Source: Aliihoeflea sp. 40Bstr573
GTDB lineage: Bacteria; Pseudomonadota; Alphaproteobacteria; Rhizobiales; Rhizobiaceae
Assembly (NCBI RefSeq): GCF_024105655.1
Contig: NZ_JAAAMH010000001.1
Span: forward strand, 62,001 to 126,000
Reading direction: 5' to 3'
Length of the DNA: 64,000 bases
In this document: positions 19,790 to 27,611 of the stretch, piece after piece
How positions within the stretch are numbered: the first letter of the stretch is position 1
Layout of the letters: each line of letters starts with the position of its first letter
Made by a program: the position numbers and the translations under genes
The notes under the pieces: generated by a model
The model's database searches: none
What the model saw: only the letters and a program-made list of their open reading frames with translations
What the model was told of the DNA's origin: nothing

Positions 19790-19963
19790 CTAGAATCTGC
19801 GCTTCGATGCCATGTCGCGGGCGATGTGAGGAAAGTCGGCCGGCTTGATGCCGAGGTCCGACAGTTCCGCGCTGCCCATGGCGTTGAGGATCAGCATGCC
19901 GCGCGATTGATGGCTCGGGCGCATCGGCCGCGGCTTGGCGAAGAATTCAGTCAGAATGCCCAT
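19790..19963 (-). CDS. DUF1127-like small protein
   Basis: A 57-aa protein starting MGILTEFFAKPRPMRPSHQS and ending with AELSDLGIKPADFPHIARDMAS. The AELSDLGI-x3-D pattern resembles the C-terminal part of DUF1127 proteins, arginine-rich small regulators common in alphaproteobacteria. The ATG at 19963 has GGAG eight bases before it. It stands alone between the DUF1176 gene and the divergent J-domain gene. Confidence 0.72.
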   Translation of the reverse strand: MGILTEFFAKPRPMRPSHQSRGMLILNAMGSAELSDLGIKPADFPHIARDMASKRRF

Positions 19964-20136
19964 GGATCGTCTCCGAAGTTGCGATCCTCCCGTGCCGGAA
20001 GATGGCATCGCGACAGACGATTGTGCAGTGCAATATGTGCAGGTCTCCCATGCGTGTCGAACGCGCCGAATGGGAACCTTTCTTAGGAAATGACGATTAC
20101 TGTCAGGCGAATAAACGAGAATGGCTGGGAGGCCTC

Positions 20137-20577
20137 ATGTCCGGCACGCGCGCCAAGAGCTTCGGGGATCTGCTCGACGAGCTGATTTCGGATGAAGCGC
20201 TGGAGCGTGTCGAGCTTGGGCCAACTCCAACGCTGCAGGGCGACCTCCTCGACCAGATCGAGCGCCTTCAGGCATCGAATGCGCCCCTTTTCGAGCCAAT
20301 CGCGCGGAAGGCCTATGGCGAGCCGACCTTAGCGCCGGATGTTCTGGAAGCGCTCGACACGCTGATGCCGGAACTGTCCACCGATCCTCACGAGATTGCC
20401 CTCGAACTCGGCATTGGTGGCCTTCACACAGCCGCCGACCTCGACCGGGCTCGTCGGCGTTTCGCCTTCGAAAACCACCCCGACCGGCTGGCGCCGCATC
20501 TTCGCGAGCGCGCCGCCACGCGCATGGGCATAGCCAACGGCCTGATCGATACGGCGAAGAGGACGATGGCCGAGTAG
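20137..20577 (+). CDS. J-domain-like protein with C-terminal HPD motif
   Basis: A 146-aa protein whose last 50 residues resemble a shortened J domain: DLDRARRRFAFENHPDRLAPH with the HPD tripeptide at 114-116, then a helix ending NGLIDTAKRTM. J domains stimulate Hsp70 (DnaK) ATPase, so this may be a DnaK co-chaperone. The N-terminal part is acidic and unrecognised. The ATG at 20137 is preceded by GGGAGG; a GGAAC element at 20073-20077 with CGAT 16 bases later is a near-match to an EcfG promoter. Confidence 0.75.
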   Translation: MSGTRAKSFGDLLDELISDEALERVELGPTPTLQGDLLDQIERLQASNAPLFEPIARKAYGEPTLAPDVLEALDTLMPELSTDPHEIALELGIGGLHTAADLDRARRRFAFENHPDRLAPHLRERAATRMGIANGLIDTAKRTMAE

Positions 20578-20595
20578 CCATCGTCCGCGAGGATG

Positions 20596-21036
20596 TTACC
20601 AGCTTCCCGTGTTCGGCATGGACGCCCAGGGTTCGGCCTTTTCCTTGGCCGGGCCTTTTTGCAGAAGCTCGATCGAGATTCCGTCCGGCGATTTGACGAA
20701 CGCCATGTTGCCGTCGCGCGGCGGGCGGTTGATCACGACGCCCTTGTCGGAAAGCCTCTGGCAGGTCTCGTAGATGTCGTCGACCTCGAAGGCGAGATGG
20801 CCGAAATTGCGCCCGCCCTGATAGTCTTCAGGGTCCCAGTTGTAGGTCAGCTCCAGTAGTGGCGCCTGTTTCGACTTGCCGGTCTCCACGTCTTCCGCTG
20901 CGGCAAGGAAGATCAGCGTGAACCGGCCCTGTTCACTTTCAATCCTGCGCACTTCCTGCATACCAAGCTTGTTGCAGTAAAAATCGAGTGCCTCGTCGAC
21001 GTCCTTTACTCGGACCATCGTGTGCAAGTATCGCAT
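20596..21036 (-). CDS. gloA: Lactoylglutathione lyase (glyoxalase I)
   Basis: A 146-aa glyoxalase I that isomerises the hemithioacetal of methylglyoxal and glutathione to S-lactoylglutathione, in the cytosol. All four metal ligands are in place: His5, Glu62, His80 and Glu123. The motifs [23 protein letters not shown] and [13 protein letters not shown] are standard. The extra C-terminal tail ([17 protein letters not shown]) is seen in alphaproteobacterial versions. Convergent with the J-domain gene. Confidence 0.96.
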   Translation of the reverse strand: MRYLHTMVRVKDVDEALDFYCNKLGMQEVRRIESEQGRFTLIFLAAAEDVETGKSKQAPLLELTYNWDPEDYQGGRNFGHLAFEVDDIYETCQRLSDKGVVINRPPRDGNMAFVKSPDGISIELLQKGPAKEKAEPWASMPNTGSW

Positions 21037-21261
21037 TTCGCTATCCTTTTCAGATATGCGGCCGTTTTGCCGTGGATGCGACAGATAGGATCAGCGCCGC
21101 CTGCTGGCAACCGGCGCGTCGAAGCTCGGCAACAGTGACGCGCCAGTATTTCCGGCCTGTTGCGACGAAAAAGCCACAATCAGCCCTTGCAACCACCCGA
21201 AGGCCCAATGCTATCCTGCGCATCCAGAATCAAGTGTATCGTATCTTGGAAGGGGTCGGGC

Positions 21262-21852
21262 ATGGGGGATAATGCCTCAGCAGCGGGGAGTCTGGCGACG
21301 AACGCTAAGAGCGCCGACAGCGACGTTGAGACGTCCGACCATGTCGAGGCCTCCGGCGCCATCAAATGGTTCGACGTCGCCAAGGGCTATGGTTTCATAG
21401 CTTCGGACGATCCAGCGCTCGGCGATATCCTGATTCACGTCACCTGCCTGCGCCGCGATGGCTTTCCCACGGCCCTCGAAGGCGCGCGGGTCACCTGTCT
21501 CGTGCGCCGCGGCGACCGCGGGCTGCAGGCGTTTCGCATCCTCGCGATGGACAGTTCAACCGCGGTCCACCCCTCCGATCAGCCGGCCGACCGCACCCAT
21601 GTCTCTGTCGTCCCCGAAAGCGGGCTGGAGCGCGCGCTCGTCAAGTGGTTCAACCGCACCAAGGGCTTCGGATTCCTGACGCGGGGCGAGGGCACCGAGG
21701 ACATTTTCATTCACATGGAAACGCTCCGCCGTTTCGGCATCACTGAACTGCGTCCAGGCCAGGTTGTGCTCGTGCGCTTCGGTCGCGGCGACAAGGGCCT
21801 TATGGCTGCCGAAGTTCACCCCGATATCGGGACTTTGCCGGTCGCGCATTGA
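21262..21852 (+). CDS. Cold-shock protein with two CSD domains
   Basis: A 196-aa nucleic-acid-binding protein with two cold-shock domains. The first (about 32-100) has [18 protein letters not shown] and DILIHV; the second (about 128-192) has [20 protein letters not shown] and DIFIHM, the RNP1/RNP2 motifs. A charged N-terminal tail precedes the first. This two-domain type is common in alphaproteobacteria. The ATG at 21262 has GGAAGGGG ahead; the 225-base space from gloA probably contains the promoter and leader. The longer upstream frame is not conserved. Confidence 0.92.
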   Translation: MGDNASAAGSLATNAKSADSDVETSDHVEASGAIKWFDVAKGYGFIASDDPALGDILIHVTCLRRDGFPTALEGARVTCLVRRGDRGLQAFRILAMDSSTAVHPSDQPADRTHVSVVPESGLERALVKWFNRTKGFGFLTRGEGTEDIFIHMETLRRFGITELRPGQVVLVRFGRGDKGLMAAEVHPDIGTLPVAH

Positions 21853-21895
21853 CGCCAGCCCGTCGCTGCACGGCCCAAATCGCAAAGGATCATCA

Positions 21896-22402
21896 GTGAA
21901 CGCACGCATCGCAGCCCTTGCCCTTTCACTCTCCTGTGCCTTTCTACCTCTGGCATCGGTGCCCCATGCCGCCGCCCAGCAGGTGGTGCAGGGCGCCCCG
22001 ATGGAATTGCCGGTCGACGCCGCGCCGCTCACCTTCGAGGTGGATGGCGAGACGGTCTCCTTCGACATCGAGATCGCCGATACCGCGGAGCGCCGCGCGC
22101 GCGGGTTGATGTTCCGCACCGACCTGCCGCAGGATCGCGGCATGCTCTTCGTCTTCGAACAGACCCGGCCGGTCAGTTTCTGGATGCAGAACACGCCGTC
22201 GCCGCTCGATCTCGTCTTCATCGGCCAGGATGGACGCGTCATAGACATCCTGCCGGGTGAGCCCTTCTCCACGGCCTCGATCGGGCCGGACGAGCCGACC
22301 CGGTTCGTGCTCGAACTCAACCGGGGTACGTCCGAGCGCGTCGGCCTCGTCGCCGGCACCCGCCTGAACCATCCGACGATCGATCGGGTCGCAGGCAATT
22401 GA
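21896..22402 (+). CDS. DUF192 secreted protein
   Basis: A 168-aa exported protein of the DUF192 family. The GTG at 21896 with AAAGGA upstream gives a signal peptide ending near PHAAAQ. The mature part has FDIEIADTAERRARGLMFRTDLPQDRGMLFVF and FWMQNTPSPLDLVFI, which are the DUF192 hallmark. Role unknown. The stop overlaps the TTG start of the following hydrolase gene. Confidence 0.9.
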   Translation: MNARIAALALSLSCAFLPLASVPHAAAQQVVQGAPMELPVDAAPLTFEVDGETVSFDIEIADTAERRARGLMFRTDLPQDRGMLFVFEQTRPVSFWMQNTPSPLDLVFIGQDGRVIDILPGEPFSTASIGPDEPTRFVLELNRGTSERVGLVAGTRLNHPTIDRVAGN

Positions 22403-23178
22403 CTCTTTTACGCCCGATGCAGCATTTCCATCACGACGGTTTCGACATTGCCTTCATGGATGAGGGTGATCGCGACGCTGAACCGGTCCTCCTTGTCCAC
22501 GGTTTCGCCTCAACCCACCGCATCAATTGGGTTCAGCCTGGCTGGGTGCAGACGCTGACACGCGCTGGCTACCGTGCCATTGCCTTCGACCATCGCGGCC
22601 ATGGCGAAACGTCGAAGAGCTACGACACGAGCGCCTACACGCCCTCGGCCATGGCTTCGGACGCGGCGGCGTTGCTCGATCACCTCGGCATCGCACGTGC
22701 TCACGTGTTCGGCTATTCCATGGGCGCGCGCGTCTCCGCCTTTCTCGCGCTCGAGCACCCGGAACGCGCCGCAACGCTCATATTCGGCGGCCTGGGCATC
22801 GGGATGGTCGAGGGCGTGGGCGATTGGGACCCCATTGCCGACGCGCTGCGGGCCCCCTCTCTGGATGATGTCAGCCATCCGCGCGGCCGCATGTTCCGTG
22901 CATTCGCGGATCAGACCAGGAGCGACCGCGCCGCACTCGCCGCCTGCATCGAGACGTCCCGTCAGGAGCTTTCGCCGCAAGATGTCGGCCGCATCGCACA
23001 GCCGACCCTCATTGCCGTTGGCACCACCGACGACATCGCCGGCGATGCGCACCGCCTTGCCGACCTGATGCCGCATGCCGAGGCATTCGACATCGTCGGC
23101 CGAGACCACATGCTGTCCGTCGGCGATCGCACCTTCAAGACGCGCGCGCTGGAATTCCTAAAGGAGCATCCGCTGTGA
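22399..23178 (+). CDS. Alpha/beta fold hydrolase
   Basis: A 259-aa cytosolic alpha/beta hydrolase. The oxyanion motif is LLVHGFAS, the nucleophile Ser107 is in GYSMGA, and the histidine is expected in GRDHMLSV. The start is probably a TTG at 22399 overlapping the DUF192 stop; an ATG at 22417 is a possible alternative, six residues later, with no better ribosome-binding site. Its own 3' end overlaps the GTG of the next hydrolase by four bases. Substrate unknown. Confidence 0.88.
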   Translation: MTLLRPMQHFHHDGFDIAFMDEGDRDAEPVLLVHGFASTHRINWVQPGWVQTLTRAGYRAIAFDHRGHGETSKSYDTSAYTPSAMASDAAALLDHLGIARAHVFGYSMGARVSAFLALEHPERAATLIFGGLGIGMVEGVGDWDPIADALRAPSLDDVSHPRGRMFRAFADQTRSDRAALAACIETSRQELSPQDVGRIAQPTLIAVGTTDDIAGDAHRLADLMPHAEAFDIVGRDHMLSVGDRTFKTRALEFLKEHPL

Positions 23179-24056
23179 TCGACGAAGCCGCCATCTCCTT
23201 CCGCGGCACTGAAGACAATCGCCTCGTCGGCTCGATTTGGGATGGCGGTGGCCAGCCCGTCATCCTGCTTCATGGCGGCGGCCAGACCCGGCATGCTTGG
23301 CAGAAGACCGCCATGCGCCTTGCCGAGCGCGGCAAGCGTGCCATCACGATCGACATTCGCGGCCACGGCGAGAGCGACTGGGTGGAAAGCGGCAATTACA
23401 GCTTCCTTCACTACGCCGGCGACGTGCGTGCGCTCTGCGTCGCGGTCGAACGGCGGTTCGGCGAAAAGCCGGCGATCGTCGGCGCTTCCCTCGGCGGGCT
23501 CGCCTCGCTCCTGGCCGAGTGCCGCGAAGGCCCGCTGATGGATGCGCTGGTGCTCGTAGACATCGTGCCGCAGATGAACCCTGCCGGCGTTGCACGCGTC
23601 ATCGGCTTCATGGGCTCGCGCATGGATGAGGGCTTCGGCTCTCTCGAGGAGGCGGCGGACATGATCGCCGCGTACCTGCCCAACCGAAAGCGGCCGCGTA
23701 CGCTCGATGGCCTTTCCAAGAACCTTCGCCTCGGCGAGGACGGACGCTTCCGCTGGCACTGGGACCCGGCGTTCATGCGCGGCCCGACCAGCATCGACGC
23801 CGATGCGCGAACGCTTCTCGGCGACGTGGTTGACCGGTTGCCGCATCTCGATCTGCCGATCCTGCTCGTGCGCGGCATGCAGTCGGAACTGGTCGACGAG
23901 GCCGCCGCGCGCGATTTTGTCGGACAGTCGAAGAACGCCCGATATGTCGACATTGGCGGCGCTGGCCACATGGTCGCCGGCGACCGCAACGATGTCTTCT
24001 CACAGGCCGTCATCGACTTCTTCGAAGAACAGGCAACTCCTCTGTCGACCTCCTAG
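23175..24056 (+). CDS. Alpha/beta fold hydrolase
   Basis: A 293-aa hydrolase similar in build to its upstream neighbour: LLHGGGQTRHAWQKT at the oxyanion strand and Ser105 in GASLGG, with VRGMQSELV and GAGHMVAGDR near the expected Asp and His. The GTG start overlaps the upstream stop (GTGA), so the two hydrolases are a coupled pair. They differ enough in sequence to have distinct substrates. No signal peptide. Confidence 0.88.
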   Translation: MIDEAAISFRGTEDNRLVGSIWDGGGQPVILLHGGGQTRHAWQKTAMRLAERGKRAITIDIRGHGESDWVESGNYSFLHYAGDVRALCVAVERRFGEKPAIVGASLGGLASLLAECREGPLMDALVLVDIVPQMNPAGVARVIGFMGSRMDEGFGSLEEAADMIAAYLPNRKRPRTLDGLSKNLRLGEDGRFRWHWDPAFMRGPTSIDADARTLLGDVVDRLPHLDLPILLVRGMQSELVDEAAARDFVGQSKNARYVDIGGAGHMVAGDRNDVFSQAVIDFFEEQATPLSTS

Positions 24057-24078
24057 CCGCGCGGGGCAGGGCCGGGGC

Positions 24079-25491
24079 CTACGACCAGATGTTCTTGTCG
24101 ATCTTGCCCAGCAGTTCGGGGTATTCGCTCGCCTCAAAGCGTGGCGACTTTCCGGCCTTTCGCTGCCGGAAATAGTCCCGCGTCAGCTTTGCGACCGTGC
24201 CCGACAGCAGCACGATTGCGATCAGATTGATTGTCGCCATCAACCCCATCGACGCGTCGGCGGCATTGAAGACGGTCGACACGCTCTCATAGGCGCCCCA
24301 GATCACCATGCCGAGAAGTGCGAAGCGCAAGATGCCAAGCGAGACGGCATTGTCGGCCCGCAAGAAGGTCATCGCATTCTCGGCATAGGAGTAATTGCCG
24401 ATAATCGAGGTGAAAGCGAAGAAGAAGATGGCGACCGCCACGAAGTAGAGGCCGAATGCGCCGAATTGCTCCTGCAGTGCGCTTTGCGTCAGCGTCGCGC
24501 CCTCGACGTCGCCCCCAAACTGGTAAACGTCGGAAAGTAGGATCATGATCGCGGTCGCCGTGCAGATGACGATGGTATCGATGAACACGCCGAGCGCCTG
24601 AACGAAGCCCTGCGAGGATGGATGATGCGGCTGGGGCGTGGCAACGGCTGCGATGTTCGGCGCCGAGCCCATGCCGGCCTCGTTGGAAAAGAGCCCACGC
24701 TTCACGCCGTTGAGCATGGCGGCCATGATCCCGCCCGTCACGCCGCCCGCAGCTTCCTGCAGGCCGAGAGCATGGGCGAAGATGGAAGCAATGACGCCGG
24801 GCACTTCCGACAAGTTCATGACCAGCACGATGACCGCCATCAGAAGGTAAAGCCCGGCCATCACCGGTACGATGACCTGGGCGACGCGCGCGATCTGCCT
24901 GATGCCGCCGAAGATGACGATGCCCGACAGAACGGCGACGATCACCCCCACCCACAGTTTCGGAACCCCGAAGGCGCCTTCTACCGCGTCGGCGATCGAA
25001 TTGGCCTGCACCGCATTGAAGACGAGACCGAAGGACAGGATGAGGAAGATGGAAAAAAGCGCTCCCGCCCATGGAGCGCGCAGCCCGCGAGCGATGTAAA
25101 AGGCCGGTCCGCCGCGATACTGCCCTTCGCTGTTTTCGATCTTGTAGAGCTGCGCCAGCGTGGATTCCGAATAGGCTGTCGCCATGCCGACCAGCGCCAC
25201 CATCCACATCCAGAAGATCGCGCCCGGCCCGCCCAGCGATAGCGCGACCGCGACACCAGCGATGTTGCCTGTGCCGACCCGCGAGGCAAGGCTGATCGTC
25301 AGCGCCTGAAACGGGCTGATGCCATGCTTGTCGGTTTCTTCGCTCTTGGCGATCACCCGGAACATCTCGCCGAAGTGGACGAACTGCAGGAAGCCGAGCC
25401 GCGCGGTGAAATAGATGCCGACGGCCAGAAGCCCGTAGACCAGCACGTAGTTCCACAGGATGTTGTTGAGGAAGTCGACGATAGCGGTCAC
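24079..25491 (-). CDS. Alanine/sodium symporter (AGCS family)
   Basis: A 470-aa multi-pass inner-membrane protein of the AGCS family, which imports alanine or glycine with Na+ (or H+). It contains the family signature GISPFQALTISLASRVGTGNIAGV followed by GGPGAIFWMWMVALVGMATAYSES, and many hydrophobic helices. Alone in its orientation; the 219-base region upstream separates it from the TadG-like gene. Alanine or glycine specificity cannot be told from sequence. Confidence 0.93.
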   Translation of the reverse strand: MTAIVDFLNNILWNYVLVYGLLAVGIYFTARLGFLQFVHFGEMFRVIAKSEETDKHGISPFQALTISLASRVGTGNIAGVAVALSLGGPGAIFWMWMVALVGMATAYSESTLAQLYKIENSEGQYRGGPAFYIARGLRAPWAGALFSIFLILSFGLVFNAVQANSIADAVEGAFGVPKLWVGVIVAVLSGIVIFGGIRQIARVAQVIVPVMAGLYLLMAVIVLVMNLSEVPGVIASIFAHALGLQEAAGGVTGGIMAAMLNGVKRGLFSNEAGMGSAPNIAAVATPQPHHPSSQGFVQALGVFIDTIVICTATAIMILLSDVYQFGGDVEGATLTQSALQEQFGAFGLYFVAVAIFFFAFTSIIGNYSYAENAMTFLRADNAVSLGILRFALLGMVIWGAYESVSTVFNAADASMGLMATINLIAIVLLSGTVAKLTRDYFRQRKAGKSPRFEASEYPELLGKIDKNIWS

Positions 25492-25710
25492 GGCACGTCC
25501 CCTTGGTTGATCGAGTCGGGCGCGCAGCGGCCCTCGTGTCGAAACTGTGGCAACGAGCGCCTGTTGTCGAGGCCGCCCATTCGCAAATCATCGTTTTGGC
25601 GACAGCGGAAATTAGCGAATGCTTAACCCCGTTGCGCATTCGCCGTGCTTGCGATCCACTCCGTTAATCTTGTTGGACCAGTGTCGTAGGCTCCAAAGCG
25701 GGGTGGTGCT

Positions 25711-27456
25711 ATGGCAAACTTCTGGCGGTCCGAGGCGGGCAATTTCGGTATCATGACGGCGGTGCTTTTGCCGGCCTTGCTGGCCGGCGCTGGCCTCGCC
25801 ATGGACACGGCCAATATCGTCAGCGCCAAGTCCCGGCTGCAAAACGTGGCCGACGGCGCCGTCCTCGCCGCCTCGCGCGAAAACGCCTCGGATGAAGAGC
25901 GCGAGCGCCTGTTCGACGACTTCATCGCCAGCCAACTGCACGAATCGACCATCCTTTCGGCCGAGACCAGCCTCACCACGCGCGAAGGCCTGAACTATGT
26001 CGAGGTGACGGGCCGCGTCGATGCCAAGGTCGGGCTCTTCCTGATGAACCGTTTCGGCCGCGGCGACGTCACCGTCACCGCCACGTCCTTCCGCTCGACC
26101 AAGACGCTCGAGATCGCCATGGTGCTCGACAACACCGGCTCGATGGGGCAAGCCGGCATCAACGCGCTCAAGAAGGCGTCGAAGGCGCTCCTGGAGGCAG
26201 TGGAAAGCGACGGCGACCCGCGCCAGGACGTCAAGGTCGCGCTCGTGCCCTTCGTCACCGCCGTCAACATCAAGGGCGAGGGTTACGACGAGGCGTGGAT
26301 CGATACGAAAGGCGAGGCCGTCTACAATGGCTGGAACTTCATCACCGATGCGATGCGCACCACGCGCCAGACGCAGACCGCGGTGCAGCGCCGCTCGGAC
26401 CTGACCGACGCGCAGCGCGACGCGGTCGTCACGAACTGGGAGCATTTCAAGACCGGTTGCTCGATCAACGGCAATTCGCAGGACGCCAAGGACATGCGCA
26501 CCATGTGCGCGAACGTGAAGAAGTACCCGCATCACCTCGAACTCTTTCGCCAGTCGAAGACGACGTGGAAGGGATGCGTCGAGGCACGTCCTGTCCCCTA
26601 CAATTTCGACCTGACCGCGCCGGACCCGGCGAACCCCGATACGCTCTTTGTCCCGTATTTCGCGCCGAGCGAGCCCCGCACACGCCAGACCGAGGGCGGC
26701 AACGACGGCTCGGCGTTCAACAACGCCTGGCTCGACCACAAGACCAGGAATTTCGACATCAGCGAGGATGCCGGCAGGAACGACGTCCAGCGATCCACCG
26801 TCAAGTATGGCATCGACGGCCTGGTCAACTACGTCCCGGGGAAGTCTGTGAAGGACACCCACAACCTGACCATCGGCCCCAACCGCGCCTGCCCGACGCC
26901 GATCGTGCCGCTGACGGCCGACATGACGAAGGTGCGCGCGGGCATCGACGCGATGCAGTTCTGGAACGGCTCAGGCACCAACATCTCCGAAGGCCTTGCC
27001 TGGGGCTGGCGCGTCCTGTCGCCCGAGGCACCCTATACGCAAGGCGCGCCCTTCGAGAGCGACAGCGTTTCGAAGTTCATGGTGCTCATGACCGACGGCA
27101 CCAACGTTTCCTTTGGCGCCAGCAACACCATCAACAAGTCCGACTACGGCTCCTATGGCTTCCTCGGCACCAAAGGCGTCAACAATGCAGCCAGCCGCAT
27201 CGACGGCAAGACCAGCCAGGGCGAAGCCGAAAAGACGCTCAACACGTGGACCGGCTCCATGTGCACGCAGATGAAACGCCAGGGCGTCGAGGTCTTCACC
27301 GTTCTCTACAACACGACGAATTATGCCGTTAAGACGCTGTTCCAAACCTGTGCCACGAAGAAGGAAAACTTCCACATGGCAAGCAACACCGCTGCGCTCG
27401 AAACAGCCTTCGCCAATATCGGTCGCGCGGTTGCCGCACTTCATTTGACCCACTAG
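25711..27456 (+). CDS. TadG-like pilus-assembly/vWA protein
   Basis: A 581-aa membrane-anchored protein. The N-terminus MANFWRSEAGNFGIMTAVLLPALLAGAGLAMDTANI contains the Tad/TadE-like prepilin-type anchor helix (about 13-33), and a vWA domain follows with the metal site DNTGSMG at 140-146. It then has a large insert and a second half with KFMVLMTDGTN. Rhizobial TadG-like proteins have this layout and sit in the cell envelope. No tad/cpa secretion genes are next to it, so it is an orphan. Strong vWA-family call; its role here is uncertain. Confidence 0.88.
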   Translation: MANFWRSEAGNFGIMTAVLLPALLAGAGLAMDTANIVSAKSRLQNVADGAVLAASRENASDEERERLFDDFIASQLHESTILSAETSLTTREGLNYVEVTGRVDAKVGLFLMNRFGRGDVTVTATSFRSTKTLEIAMVLDNTGSMGQAGINALKKASKALLEAVESDGDPRQDVKVALVPFVTAVNIKGEGYDEAWIDTKGEAVYNGWNFITDAMRTTRQTQTAVQRRSDLTDAQRDAVVTNWEHFKTGCSINGNSQDAKDMRTMCANVKKYPHHLELFRQSKTTWKGCVEARPVPYNFDLTAPDPANPDTLFVPYFAPSEPRTRQTEGGNDGSAFNNAWLDHKTRNFDISEDAGRNDVQRSTVKYGIDGLVNYVPGKSVKDTHNLTIGPNRACPTPIVPLTADMTKVRAGIDAMQFWNGSGTNISEGLAWGWRVLSPEAPYTQGAPFESDSVSKFMVLMTDGTNVSFGASNTINKSDYGSYGFLGTKGVNNAASRIDGKTSQGEAEKTLNTWTGSMCTQMKRQGVEVFTVLYNTTNYAVKTLFQTCATKKENFHMASNTAALETAFANIGRAVAALHLTH

Positions 27457-27611
27457 GCCGAAAGCTTGGAGGCGACATGCGCTCCTGCTTGACCGAGCGA
27501 ACCTGTCATCGCCCTTCTGCGTCCTGCCAGACCTTTGGCGACAACGGGGAACGAACCGTCCTCCCACGCATTTCATCAGGTTAAACGCATCGTCTGATCT
27601 GGGGGAGTGCC

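Noticed and set aside
25612-26862. 416-codon open frame on the minus strand
   Set aside because: Antisense to the TadG-like gene, which has anchor and vWA motifs.
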